Below, piece after piece: positions 27,232 through 35,728 of a stretch of DNA of 64,000 nt. Numbering within the stretch: position 1 is the first letter of the stretch; every line of letters begins with the position of its first letter. The position numbers and the translations under genes were made by a program. This stretch comes from Tistrella mobilis (lineage in GTDB: Bacteria; Pseudomonadota; Alphaproteobacteria; Tistrellales; Tistrellaceae), in NCBI RefSeq assembly GCF_041468085.1, contig NZ_CP121017.1:1591501-1655500 (forward strand), written 5' to 3'. The notes beneath the pieces were generated by a model that was not told where the DNA came from, made no database searches, and was given only the letters and a program-made list of their open reading frames with translations.

Positions 27232-27248
27232 TCGCATGCTGCATGCGA
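27232..27248. promoter_or_regulatory. 17-bp near-perfect palindrome
   Basis: TCGCATGC-T-GCATGCGA, two 8-bp arms around one base, lies in the 186-bp gap between two minus-strand genes (27130-27315), about 100 nt upstream of the 26536-27129 gene. Size and symmetry fit a dimeric regulator site. The rest of the gap shows no gene. Confidence 0.35.
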
Positions 27249-27315
27249 AACAAGGGCTCCCGCGCCGCGACTGCAAGGGATCGCCTGATTTCGCATGGCT
27301 GTCTGGTCCGGCCGT

Positions 27316-27540
27316 TCAGGGGTGGCGGGGCGGCCGGCTGTCGGGGTTCACGGGATCCCGATCCCCTCTGCCGCGGCTGCGCAGGCTGTGGACCAGCAGG
27401 GCCAGGATCCAGGCGGCAAGCGGCACCAGGAAGAAGCCGTCGAACAGCGGATGTGCGGGATCTGCCCCGGTCACCGCGGTGACGAAGGTCATCCAGACCA
27501 GCGTGAAGACGATGAGCGCACGGCGCCAGCGATCAGGCAT
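27316..27540 (-). CDS. Small two-helix membrane protein, unknown
   Basis: A 74-aa protein starting MPDRWRRALIVFTLVWMTFV. It has two hydrophobic segments (about residues 8-25 and 33-50) joined by a short loop and a basic C-terminal tail. I do not recognise a family. The start is not backed by a clear Shine-Dalgarno. It diverges from the cupin gene at 27678. Confidence 0.5.
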   Translation of the reverse strand: MPDRWRRALIVFTLVWMTFVTAVTGADPAHPLFDGFFLVPLAAWILALLVHSLRSRGRGDRDPVNPDSRPPRHP

Positions 27541-27677
27541 GGACCCAGGATGCCTTGTCCATTCCGTCAATGCAATCTCCCCGACATGCAACGCCCGCGT
27601 CAATCCGATCGCAACCATACCGCTTTGACCGCTATCGTGATTTGATGGATCACGAACGGCGACAGTGGAGACGCCAG

Positions 27678-28181
27678 ATGAACCATGCCCCCAAAGACGC
27701 ACGCCTGGCGGCTTTGCCCCAGGCGGCAGCACGGATCGTGGAGGCCCTGGGCCTTGCCCCCCATCCCGAAGGCGGATGGTTCGCCGAAGTCTGGCGCAGC
27801 CCCGCACCCGATGGCGTGCGGGGGGCGCTGACCACGATCTATTTCCTGCTCGCCCGCGGGGAGCGGTCGCACTGGCACCGGGTCGATGCCGAAGAGGTCT
27901 GGCATCACTATGCCGGCGACCCGCTGGCGCTGGACATGGCGCCCGACGATGCTGCGGCCCCCCGGCGCCATCTGCTGGGCTTCGATCCGGCACGGCCGGC
28001 GGATGCCGATGCCGGCCGGCCGGTGCTGGTCGTGCCCGCCGGCTGGTGGCAGGCGGCGGAAACCCTGGGTGAGTACACGCTGGTCGGCTGTTCGGTGGCG
28101 CCCGCCTTCACCTTCGACGGTTTCGAACTGGCGGCACCGGGCTGGGCGCCGGGGCAGCCGGCCGACAGGCCGGCATCGTGA
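27678..28181 (+). CDS. Cupin-fold DUF985 family protein
   Basis: A 167-aa protein of the DUF985 (cupin_5) family. It has the opening LGLAPHPEGGWFAEVWRS, TTIYFLLARGERSHWHRVDA with the cupin histidines, EVWHHYAGDPLAL, and the C-terminal TLVGCSVAPAFTFDGFEL. It is probably a single-domain sugar- or small-molecule-binding cupin; no enzyme activity is established for the family to my knowledge. The ATG at 27678 has GGAG 8 nt upstream. Its stop overlaps the GTG of the next gene. Confidence 0.85.
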   Translation: MNHAPKDARLAALPQAAARIVEALGLAPHPEGGWFAEVWRSPAPDGVRGALTTIYFLLARGERSHWHRVDAEEVWHHYAGDPLALDMAPDDAAAPRRHLLGFDPARPADADAGRPVLVVPAGWWQAAETLGEYTLVGCSVAPAFTFDGFELAAPGWAPGQPADRPAS

Positions 28182-28672
28182 GCCGGGTAAGGGATGCCCG
28201 CTGGCAGGCGGTCGCCGCCCTGACCGTCACCGAACTGGCCGGTGGCGACTGCCCCTCGGCGGAGCGTCGCGCGCGCCGCATGCTGCGGATCGCCCGGGAT
28301 GCGGAGGGTGGATCGGGGCCGCGCCGGTCGGCGGCGCTGGCCGGTCTCTCCGTGCTGTTGTGGTGGCCGCCGCATCTGGTGCGCCGCCACGCCATGCCCT
28401 GGCTGGAGCTGATCGCGCCCTATCGCGCCGAAATCGCCGCCGATCGCCGGCTTGGCGAGGCGATGATGCTGACCGGCCTGGCACTGAGCTTCGCCATGGG
28501 GCCGGGATCGCCGGAAATCCGCCGCTGGGCGGGCATTGCCGGGCCTGACATGGCGGCACGGGTGGCAGGCATCACCGCGCCGCCGGCACTGGATGCCGTC
28601 ATGCCGCCGCAGGCACCCTGCATGCGCCCTCAGCGCAGGGCTTGGCGTTCGCGCGCCAGTCGGTCAAACTGA
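28178..28672 (+). CDS. Unknown protein translationally coupled to the DUF985 gene
   Basis: A 164-aa Ala/Arg-rich protein beginning at a GTG that shares four bases (GTGA) with the cupin stop, which argues for coupled translation. No motif is recognised. The central part (LIAPYRAEIAADRRLGEAMM) is helical and the C-terminus becomes Pro/Arg-rich, so the real end could differ. It is kept because of the tight overlap and continuous coding bias. Confidence 0.5.
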   Translation: MSRVRDARWQAVAALTVTELAGGDCPSAERRARRMLRIARDAEGGSGPRRSAALAGLSVLLWWPPHLVRRHAMPWLELIAPYRAEIAADRRLGEAMMLTGLALSFAMGPGSPEIRRWAGIAGPDMAARVAGITAPPALDAVMPPQAPCMRPQRRAWRSRASRSN

Positions 28673-28752
28673 GCGGGTCATCCGACTTTTTTATGTGGTT
28701 TCCCGCAATGCAACAGCGGGCGCCCGTACCGGCAGTGAAGGAGAAGCACATT

Positions 28753-29379
28753 ATGGGCAGGCCGCGAGGCTTCGACCGCGAACGGGTCCTCGATCACGTG
28801 GTCGACCTGTTCTGGCGTCACGGATATGACGGCACCTCGGTCGAGGCCATCCGTCATGCCACCGGCATCGGGCCGAGCAGCCTGTATGCGGCCTTCGGGG
28901 ACAAGCGCACGCTGTTTTTCGAAGCGGTGGACCGCTACCGGGCGCGGGTGGTCGACAAGGCGCTGGACGGTCTGGAGCAGGATCGCGGGGACGGGCTGGC
29001 GGCGATCCGCGCCTTCTTCACCCGCGTGGTCGACGGTATCGTCGCCGGTGAACGCCGCTGGGGCTGCCTGATGACCAATTGCGCGGTGGAGCGCGCGCCC
29101 TGGGATGAGGCGGCGGCCGAGGCGGCGCGCACGCATCTGCTGCGCATCCGTGCCGCCTTCGCCCGTGCCCTGACCCGTGCGGCAACCGGCGCAGACGAAG
29201 CGCAGATCATTGCCGTGGCCTCGATGCTGACGGCGGTGCTGCAGGGATTGAACGTCATGGCGCGGGCCGGTTTTGGCCGGGCACCGATCCAGGCCGCGGT
29301 TGATGCCGCGATCGCGAGTGCCGACGGCGTTGCCATGCTGCCCATCGCGCGGGAGATGCCGGCCGCAATCGCCTCCTGA
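28753..29379 (+). CDS. TetR/AcrR-family transcriptional regulator
   Basis: A 208-aa TetR-type repressor. The N-terminal DNA-binding domain is MGRPRGFDRERVLDHVVDLF, then GTSVEAIRHATGIGPSSLYAAFGDKR. The C-terminal domain (WGCLMTNCAVE) is of the YxaF/NemR-like type with cysteines that could sense electrophiles. The ATG at 28753 follows GAAGGAGAAG and begins at the conserved GRPR. No obvious target is adjacent; the DUF985 pair lies upstream in the same direction. The interval 29380-29707 after it holds two hairpins and a Fur box but no gene. Confidence 0.88.
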   Translation: MGRPRGFDRERVLDHVVDLFWRHGYDGTSVEAIRHATGIGPSSLYAAFGDKRTLFFEAVDRYRARVVDKALDGLEQDRGDGLAAIRAFFTRVVDGIVAGERRWGCLMTNCAVERAPWDEAAAEAARTHLLRIRAAFARALTRAATGADEAQIIAVASMLTAVLQGLNVMARAGFGRAPIQAAVDAAIASADGVAMLPIAREMPAAIAS

Positions 29380-29396
29380 GCCGCGGCATCCGCGGC
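29380..29396 (+). terminator. Hairpin directly after the TetR gene
   Basis: GCCGCGG-CAT-CCGCGGC, a perfect 7-bp stem with a 3-nt loop, starts one base after the stop codon. There is no T run, so it may act as a 3' mRNA end structure rather than an intrinsic terminator. Confidence 0.35.
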
Positions 29397-29559
29397 AGAC
29401 GGTGATATCGCGATGCAGAATCATCGTATTTGGTGGAATTGCACGCCGCCCACTTGCTTTTTTTGTATCCTGGAGTAAACGTTTCGTAACGCGGCGGCGA
29501 TCAGCCCCGTGTCGAGAGCTTGCCGGACTGCCGCCGGGGGGGAGGGCGGTCCGGCCGTA

Positions 29560-29589
29560 CGCCCGGTGCGGGGAAACCTGCACCGGGCG
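29560..29589 (+). terminator. Strong GC hairpin upstream of the iron-uptake locus
   Basis: Perfect 10-bp arms CGCCCGGTGC and GCACCGGGCG enclose a 10-nt loop, followed by TCCTCGTTT. It separates the TetR gene from the Fur-boxed sigma-factor promoter and may end read-through transcription. Confidence 0.4.
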
Positions 29590-29635
29590 TCCTCGTTTCA
29601 GAGACGGGATCTGCCCGTCCGATGCGATCCTTCAA

Positions 29636-29653
29636 TTGCAAATAAGTCTCAAT
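29636..29653 (+). promoter_or_regulatory. Fur-box-like site before the ECF sigma gene
   Basis: TTGCAAATAAGTCTCAAT resembles the common form of the Fur box (AATGAGAAT...TTGCAATT read on the other strand). It lies 55 nt upstream of the sigma-factor start. Iron-dependent repression of fecI-type genes by Fur is well established; the match here is by eye. Confidence 0.55.
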
Positions 29654-29707
29654 CTTGATATTTCGAGAGCTGACGGAGGCCGGGCGGACCGGCGGGCTCT
29701 TCGGGAT

Positions 29708-30244
29708 ATGCGGATCTTGGACCGAACGGCGCTCGACCGGCTCAATCACATCTATTCCGGCCAGCGGCGCATTCTGGTGCGCAGCCTGATGCCAATCGTC
29801 GGCAGCCTGGCGGTGGCCGAGGATCTGGCGCAGGAGACCTATCTGAAGGTCCGTGCGGCCCTGGCACAGACACAGATCCAGCATCTTGAGCCCTTCCTGT
29901 TCCGCACCGCCCGCAACCTGGCGCTCGATCATCTGCGCCGCGAGCGGCGCCAGGGCGCCGTGCTGCGCCAGGGCGAGGATCAGGACGATCTTGCCCATAT
30001 CGCCGCCGACACGCCGAGCCCGGAGGCGGAAGTCGGCGACCGCCAGTTGCTCGACCGGCTGGAACAGGTGATGTCGCGGTTGACGCCGCGCCAGCGTCGG
30101 GTGATGGTCGCCTGCCGGCTTGAAGGCCGCAGCTACGCCGAGGTTGCCGCAGATCTCGGTGTGTCGACCAGCACGGTTCAGAAGGATCTGAAGGACGCGA
30201 TGGCCGCCTGTCTGGGCAGTTTCACGGCGGATGGCGGGCGATGA
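29708..30244 (+). CDS. ECF RNA polymerase sigma factor, FecI-type
   Basis: A 178-aa sigma-70 family ECF factor. Region 2 is LAVAEDLAQETYLKVRAAL, then FLFRTARNLALDHLRRERR. Region 4 is LTPRQRRVMVACRLEGRSYAEV, then the helix-turn-helix GVSTSTVQKDLKDAM. The ATG at 29708 was chosen because a longer frame upstream is non-coding in character. The stop overlaps the fecR start (ATGA). With the FecR and STN-bearing receptor downstream it forms a complete cell-surface signalling set for ferric-siderophore uptake. Confidence 0.9.
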   Translation: MRILDRTALDRLNHIYSGQRRILVRSLMPIVGSLAVAEDLAQETYLKVRAALAQTQIQHLEPFLFRTARNLALDHLRRERRQGAVLRQGEDQDDLAHIAADTPSPEAEVGDRQLLDRLEQVMSRLTPRQRRVMVACRLEGRSYAEVAADLGVSTSTVQKDLKDAMAACLGSFTADGGR

Positions 30245-31182
30245 CCGGCTCGATTGACGCAGCCCTGCTCGATGCCGCGCTGGAGCGGTTCATCCGTGCC
30301 CGTGACGTCGATGCCGACCCTGCCGACCGGCAGGCCCTTGCCGACTGGGCCGCTGCCGATCCGGCCCATGCCGCAGCACTTGCGCGCGTCGAGGCGATGT
30401 GGGGCGCCGATGCCTTTGCAACCGCGCTGGCCAGGGCGGTTCAGCCGGCCCCGGTTGCCGTGGTGCGCCGGCCGCGGCGTGCATGGCCGCTGGCACTGGC
30501 CGCCTCGGTGCTGCTTGCGATCGGCATCGGTGCGGCCTTCGATCTGCCGATGCGGCTCCGCGCCGACGCGGTCACCGCCACCGGCGAACGCCGGGTGGTG
30601 GTGCTGGCCGACGGCTCGCGCGTCACCCTCGACACCGGCAGTGCCATTTCGGTCACGATCGACGAGACCGGACGGCATCTGCGCCTGCTGGAGGGCCGGG
30701 CCTTTTTCGAGGTCACGCCCGATGCCGCCCGGCCGTTCGAGGTGGCGGCCGGCCCCGCCAAAGTGCGGGTTACCGGCACCGCCTTTGCCGTGGGGTTCAC
30801 GGCCGACGACGCGGTCATGGTGCAGGTCCGCAGCGGCCGGGTGGAAGCGGGGGCCGCAGGCAGCCACCGCGCACTGGGCGCCGGGGACGCGCTTCGCCTG
30901 GACGGGGCAGGCCCCGGCATCGTCACCCGCCCCGATCCCGCCCAGGGGTTGGGCTGGCTGGACGGCCGGCTGGTCTTCGCCGACCGGCCATTGGGCGAGG
31001 TGCTGGCCGAACTCGACCGTTATCTGCCCGGACGGATCCTGATCACCGACCCCGCGATCGCCGCCCGCCGCGTCACCGGCAATTACCGGCTGGATGATCC
31101 GGCCGGCAGCGCGCTGGCGCTTGCCGTCGTGGCCGATGCCGATGTCACGCGGATCACCGACAGGCTGTTGATTCTGCACTGA
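30241..31182 (+). CDS. FecR-family anti-sigma/sigma regulator
   Basis: A 313-aa inner-membrane regulator. It has a cytoplasmic N-terminal FecR_N domain with the Trp-containing LADWAAADPAHAAALARVEAMW, a single membrane segment (about residues 80-98, WPLALAASVLLAIGIGAAF), the periplasmic FecR domain (VVVLADGSRVTLDTGSAISV; FFEVTPDAARPFEVAAG) and a C-terminal STN-like secretin_N half. It senses substrate-loaded receptor through the receptor's STN domain and activates the sigma factor. Confidence 0.92.
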   Translation: MTGSIDAALLDAALERFIRARDVDADPADRQALADWAAADPAHAAALARVEAMWGADAFATALARAVQPAPVAVVRRPRRAWPLALAASVLLAIGIGAAFDLPMRLRADAVTATGERRVVVLADGSRVTLDTGSAISVTIDETGRHLRLLEGRAFFEVTPDAARPFEVAAGPAKVRVTGTAFAVGFTADDAVMVQVRSGRVEAGAAGSHRALGAGDALRLDGAGPGIVTRPDPAQGLGWLDGRLVFADRPLGEVLAELDRYLPGRILITDPAIAARRVTGNYRLDDPAGSALALAVVADADVTRITDRLLILH

Positions 31183-31208
31183 ATCGACCTTCGTGATTCC
31201 GGTGGCCG

Positions 31209-31230
31209 AAAATTTTCTTCAGAAAAATTT
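31209..31230 (+). promoter_or_regulatory. AT-rich inverted repeat in the receptor promoter region
   Basis: AAATTTTCT-TC-AGAAAAATTT stands in the 164-bp gap before the TonB receptor gene, in strong contrast to the GC-rich surroundings. It overlaps a GAAAAT element that could serve as a FecI-type -35 box. It probably marks the ECF-sigma promoter of the receptor; this is inference from position and composition. Confidence 0.4.
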
Positions 31231-31346
31231 ACGCGATCCGCGGGCCTGTGGCGTCAGGTCTGCGGGGCGTAACTGCATACGAGACGCAATCGCAGAACAT
31301 GCGGCACGCCCCGCCCTTTCGGTGACGCACAGGCGGGACGACCTTC

Positions 31347-33806
31347 ATGACCAGACGGCATCAGCGGCGGCGCAACACTGCCGGCCATCACACCACCGGG
31401 CGCCCTGCCGCCATGGCCGGCGCAGCCCTGGTCGGCGCAGCCATTCTGGCCGGCGCCGGGATGGGCGCCAGCACGGCGGCGCAGGCACAGGGGGCGGCTG
31501 CCGTTCAGGATCAGCAGCATGATTTCGACATCCCCCGCCAGCCGCTGGCCGGGGCGATCAACGCCTTCAGCGCCGCCACCGGCTGGAATGCGGGCTTTGC
31601 GGCCGGTCTCGATGCCGGCATCATCTCGCCCGGCGTGCAGGGCAGGCTGGAGAGCGAGCAGGCCCTGCGCCGGATGCTGGCGGGCACGGGGCTGACCTAT
31701 CGTCTGACGGGTCCGCGGGCGGTGATGCTGGAAGCCCTGCCGCCTGCGCCCGACGGGGCGACGCAGCTCGATCCGCTGACGGTGGATGCGGGGCGCCAGG
31801 GCACGGCACGCGGCGCCGTTCCCGGGATCGTCGCGACCCATTCGGTGACGGCATCCAAGACCGACACGCCGATCATGCTCACCCCCCAGGCGGTGTCGGT
31901 GGTGACCCGCGACCAGATGGACATGCAGGGTTCTGCCACCGTCTCCCAGGCGCTGCGCTATACGCCGGGCGTGATCAGCCAGTATGGCGATGTCGATCTG
32001 CGGGTCGACTGGTTCACGGTGCGCGGCTTCACCCCCGGGCGCTATCTCGACGGGCTGCGTCTGCCTTTCGGTGCGCGCGGCTACGGCCAGCCGCGCATCG
32101 AGCCCTACGGGCTGGAGCGGATCGAGGCGCTGAAAGGCCCGGCCTCGGTGCTCTATGGCCAGAATGCGCCGGGCGGCCTGCTGAACATGACCTCCAAGCG
32201 CCCGACGGCTGAACGCCTGAACGAGATCGAACTCGGCACCGGCAGCTATGATCGCCGTCAGCTGGCCGGTGATTTCTCGGGCGCGATGGATGACGACAGG
32301 CGGCTGCTCTATCGCCTGACCGTGCTCGGGCGCGAGGCCGATACCGAATATGATTATGTCGAGGAAGACAAGATCTTCGTCGCCCCGGCCTTCACCTGGG
32401 CCGGCGACGACACCACGGTCACCATCCTGTCGCAGTATCAGAAGATCCGCTCGGAAGGCGGCGGCGGCGCGCCGGCCCTGCCGGCGGTGGGCACGCTCTA
32501 CCCCCATCCCGACGGCTATATCCCGACCAGCCGCTTCGTGGGCGAGCCCGATTACGACCTGTTCACCAACGAACAGTGGATGCTGGGCTACGAGGTCGAG
32601 CACCGGCTGGACGATGTCTGGACCTTCAGCCACAGCCTGCGCTATGCCGATGTCGACACCGACACCCGCCGCGTGCAGGGCTATGCCCTGTCGGATCAGA
32701 TGCTCGCTCGCTATGCCTGGGCCTTCCCCGAAACGGCGCGAACAGTAACCCTGGACACCCGCACCGAGGCAAAATTCGAGACCGGCCCGGTGGGGCACGA
32801 CCTGCTGATGGGCGTCGATCTGCAGTATGAGCGCAGCCATTTCGATGAAACCCGGCTGACCCTCGTTGCGCCCATCGACATTTTCGACCCGGTCTATTCC
32901 GGCGGGATCACCGTTCCGCCGGTCGGGACCGCCATCGACCAGACCCGCCGCCAGACCGGTATCTATGCACAGAACCTGATGAGCTTCGGCGGCTGGCATC
33001 TGATGCTCGGCGGGCGTTACGACCATGCGGAGGCCAAGACCGACACCAACGGTGCCATCGTCCGTCAGAATGACGATGCGTTTACCGGCCGGGCCGGTCT
33101 GGTCTATGCGTTCGACAACGGGCTGGCCCCCTATGTCAGCTACACCACCTCGTTCCAGCCGCTCGGCGGCTCGAACCCGGAAGGGGAGCCGCTGCAGCCG
33201 ACCAAGGGTCGCCAGGCCGAGATCGGGCTGCGCTATCAGCCCACCGGTTCTGCGTCGATGATCACAGTGTCGGCCTATCACCTGGTGCAGCAGGACGTCG
33301 CCACCAGCACCTCGGGTGCCGCCTATATCCAGACGGGTGAGGTGGAGGTGAAGGGACTGGAGGTCGAAGCCCATGCCGAGTTGGGCGACGGCTATCGCGC
33401 CATCGCGAGCTATGCCTACAGCGACAGCGAGATCACCGAGACCCTGCGCGAGACCCAGCGCGGCAAACAGCTGGCTTTCGTGCCGCGCAACACCGCGGCC
33501 CTCTGGCTGGACAAGAGCTTCGAGGATGGCTTTGCCCAGGGTCTGGGGCTTGGCGCGGGCGTGCGCTATATCGGCCATCTGTATGGCGACCTCAACAACG
33601 ACTTCAAATCGCCGGGCGTCACCCTGTTCGATGCCGGGGTGCGCTTCGATCTGGGCCGGCTCAGCCCCGACGCCGCCGGGGCCAGCCTGGCGATCAACGC
33701 CACCAACCTGTTGGACGAGCGCTATGTCTCCACCTGCCTCTCTGCCACCGGCTGCTATTGGGGGCCGGGCCGGGCGGTGACCGCCTCGATCAAGTACCGG
33801 TGGTGA
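31347..33806 (+). CDS. TonB-dependent ferric-siderophore receptor/transducer
   Basis: An 819-aa outer-membrane receptor. It has a long signal peptide ending near AAQAQG (about residue 49), an STN signalling domain (DFDIPRQPLAGAINAFSAAT, about 59-110), a TonB box (DPLTVDAG, about 137-146), a plug domain (TPQAVSVVTRDQMDMQGSAT; YGLERIEALKGPASVLYGQN) and a 22-strand barrel. The barrel includes the FhuA/FoxA-like NLLDERYVSTC segment and a C-terminal aromatic residue (KYRW). The STN domain fits regulation through the FecI/FecR pair just upstream. The ligand is likely a hydroxamate- or catecholate-type siderophore; which one cannot be told. Confidence 0.93.
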   Translation: MTRRHQRRRNTAGHHTTGRPAAMAGAALVGAAILAGAGMGASTAAQAQGAAAVQDQQHDFDIPRQPLAGAINAFSAATGWNAGFAAGLDAGIISPGVQGRLESEQALRRMLAGTGLTYRLTGPRAVMLEALPPAPDGATQLDPLTVDAGRQGTARGAVPGIVATHSVTASKTDTPIMLTPQAVSVVTRDQMDMQGSATVSQALRYTPGVISQYGDVDLRVDWFTVRGFTPGRYLDGLRLPFGARGYGQPRIEPYGLERIEALKGPASVLYGQNAPGGLLNMTSKRPTAERLNEIELGTGSYDRRQLAGDFSGAMDDDRRLLYRLTVLGREADTEYDYVEEDKIFVAPAFTWAGDDTTVTILSQYQKIRSEGGGGAPALPAVGTLYPHPDGYIPTSRFVGEPDYDLFTNEQWMLGYEVEHRLDDVWTFSHSLRYADVDTDTRRVQGYALSDQMLARYAWAFPETARTVTLDTRTEAKFETGPVGHDLLMGVDLQYERSHFDETRLTLVAPIDIFDPVYSGGITVPPVGTAIDQTRRQTGIYAQNLMSFGGWHLMLGGRYDHAEAKTDTNGAIVRQNDDAFTGRAGLVYAFDNGLAPYVSYTTSFQPLGGSNPEGEPLQPTKGRQAEIGLRYQPTGSASMITVSAYHLVQQDVATSTSGAAYIQTGEVEVKGLEVEAHAELGDGYRAIASYAYSDSEITETLRETQRGKQLAFVPRNTAALWLDKSFEDGFAQGLGLGAGVRYIGHLYGDLNNDFKSPGVTLFDAGVRFDLGRLSPDAAGASLAINATNLLDERYVSTCLSATGCYWGPGRAVTASIKYRW

Positions 33807-33816
33807 CGGGTTGGTG

Positions 33817-35040
33817 ATGCGCGGCTTTCTGGTCAGGCTTCATCGCTGGGCGGGGCTTTCCACCGCGCTCTTCCTGGTGCTGGCCGGGCTGACCGGCAGC
33901 GCCATCACCTTCCGGCACGAGCTGGACGCCTGGCTGAACCCGGCGCTGTTCCAGGCGCCGGGGCAGGGGGCGGTGCTTTCGCCCGACCGGATCGCGGCGC
34001 GGGTGGAGGCGCTCGATCCCGCCATCGCCGTGACCGCGCTGCCGCTGAAACCGGTGGCGGGAGAGGCGGTGCTGGTGACCGTGCTGCCGCGGCCGGGCAG
34101 CCCGCCGCCCGGCTATGACCAGGTCTTCGTCGACCCGGTGACCGGCGAGATTCTGGGCCGGCGCGACCAGATGACCGCGATCATGCCCTTCCTTTATACC
34201 TTCCACTATTCGCTGACCGCAGGTCCGGTCGGCAAGTGGCTGCTGGGGGTGGTGGCGCTGATCTGGGCGCTGGATGCGCTGGTGGCGCTGTGGCTGACCC
34301 TGCCGCGGGGGCGGCTGCCCTTCACCCGCGGCTTCGGGTCCGGCTGGGCGCCGGCCTGGAAGATCAAGCCCGGCCTGTCGCTGCGCGGCGCCGGCAGTCA
34401 TCGCCGGGTGCTGGATCTCCATCGCGCCCCGGGATTGTGGCTGTGGCTGGTGTTCCTGGTGCTGGCGATCAGCAGCGTGACGCTGAACCTGGAAGCCCAG
34501 CTGGTGCGGCCGCTGCTGGGCCAGGTGACGGCGCTGTCGCCGAGTGCGCGCGAGGTGGGCGCGCCGCGTTACCGGCCGGATCCGCCGCCGCCCGCCCTGG
34601 GCTTCGAGGCGGCAGCGGCCCGGGCAGAGGCCCATGCCGCGGCCCGGGGCCTGGCACCGCTCGCCGTCGATGCCTATCACTATGCCGTCTTCGGGGTCTA
34701 CATCATCAGCCTGGACGAGGCGGGGCCGCACGGCGCCTGGGCGATCGACACCGGACATCCGCATCTCTATCTCGACGATCAGACCGGAGAGGTGCTGATG
34801 GCGTCCATTCCGGGCCAGGGCACCGTCGGGGATGTGTTCCTGCAATTGCAGTTCCCGCTGCATTCGGGCCGGATCGGCGGCCTGGCCGGCCGCATCCTGA
34901 TTGCTGTGGCCGGTGTCGCACTGGCGCTGGTTTCCATCACCGGGGTGGTGATCTGGTGGCGCAAGCGGCGTGCGCGGCAGCAGGTCGCCGCCCGCCAGCC
35001 TGCAGGCAGCGGCAAGACCGCGCCGCCGGCACGCGTTTGA
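33817..35040 (+). CDS. PepSY-associated membrane protein (PiuB-like)
   Basis: A 407-aa inner-membrane protein with four membrane segments, starting MRGFLVRLHRWAGLSTALFL. The conserved LHRWAGL and LDLHRAPGLWLWL histidine motifs and paired PepSY-like periplasmic regions are typical of iron-uptake accessory reductase-like proteins. ATG at 33817 was preferred to the TTG/GTG codons just before it. It directly follows the receptor gene (10 nt), so it probably helps release iron from the imported siderophore. Confidence 0.88.
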   Translation: MRGFLVRLHRWAGLSTALFLVLAGLTGSAITFRHELDAWLNPALFQAPGQGAVLSPDRIAARVEALDPAIAVTALPLKPVAGEAVLVTVLPRPGSPPPGYDQVFVDPVTGEILGRRDQMTAIMPFLYTFHYSLTAGPVGKWLLGVVALIWALDALVALWLTLPRGRLPFTRGFGSGWAPAWKIKPGLSLRGAGSHRRVLDLHRAPGLWLWLVFLVLAISSVTLNLEAQLVRPLLGQVTALSPSAREVGAPRYRPDPPPPALGFEAAAARAEAHAAARGLAPLAVDAYHYAVFGVYIISLDEAGPHGAWAIDTGHPHLYLDDQTGEVLMASIPGQGTVGDVFLQLQFPLHSGRIGGLAGRILIAVAGVALALVSITGVVIWWRKRRARQQVAARQPAGSGKTAPPARV

Positions 35041-35110
35041 CTCGCCTCCGTCCGATCGCATATCCATGAAGATCAGAGGCCGGCCTGACGCCGGTTGATC
35101 GCGTGCGAGG

Positions 35111-35632
35111 ATGGGGATGACCGACACCCGGAGATGGGCGCTGCAGGGCAGCCCGGCCGATGGCGACAGCCGCGCCTATCGTTCTGCGCTCGGGCGCTTC
35201 GCGACCGGGGTGGCCGTGGTGACCTGCCGCGATGCCGCCGGCCGGCCGGCGGGGTTGACGGTGAATTCCTTCACCTCGGTCTCGCTGGACCCGGCGCTGG
35301 TGCTCTGGTGCCTGGAGCGCAGCTCCCCCAGCCTGAACGCCTTCACCACCAGCGGGCATTTCGCGATCAATGTGCTGGATGCCGATCAGCAGCCGCTCTC
35401 TGACCTGTTCGCCGACCCCGAGGCCGACCGTTTCGCCGGGCTTGCGGTCGAAGACGGGCTGGGGGGTGCACCGCTGCTGTCGGGCTGTCTGGCGCGGTTC
35501 GAATGTGCGCTGCACGCGGTTCACGACGGCGGTGATCATGTGATCCTGATCGGCGCCGTGCGGCGCTATGCGGAGCGGCCCGGTGATCCGCTGCTTTATT
35601 TCGGCGGGGATTATCGCCGGATCGGCGGCTGA
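35111..35632 (+). CDS. Flavin reductase-domain protein
   Basis: A 173-aa FMN-binding split-barrel protein of the flavin:NAD(P)H reductase (HpaC/DIM6-like) family. It has YRSALGRFATGVAVVTCRDA, GLTVNSFTSVSLDPALVLWC and HFAINVLDADQQ. The end is YFGGDYRRIGG. Located 70 nt after the PepSY gene in the same direction, it could supply reduced flavin for iron release, but such reductases also serve monooxygenases. Confidence 0.88.
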   Translation: MGMTDTRRWALQGSPADGDSRAYRSALGRFATGVAVVTCRDAAGRPAGLTVNSFTSVSLDPALVLWCLERSSPSLNAFTTSGHFAINVLDADQQPLSDLFADPEADRFAGLAVEDGLGGAPLLSGCLARFECALHAVHDGGDHVILIGAVRRYAERPGDPLLYFGGDYRRIGG

Positions 35633-35728
35633 CCGCCCGGTGCCGTCACGCAGGCGTCACACTTGTCATCGCGCGGACCAGAGCCGACATTCTTACCTGA
35701 GACAGTGGTGTCGAGGGGGAGGGTGGTC

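Noticed and set aside
31254-33578. 774-codon frame antisense to the TonB receptor
   Set aside because: No domain content; the sense strand encodes a full receptor with STN, plug and barrel.
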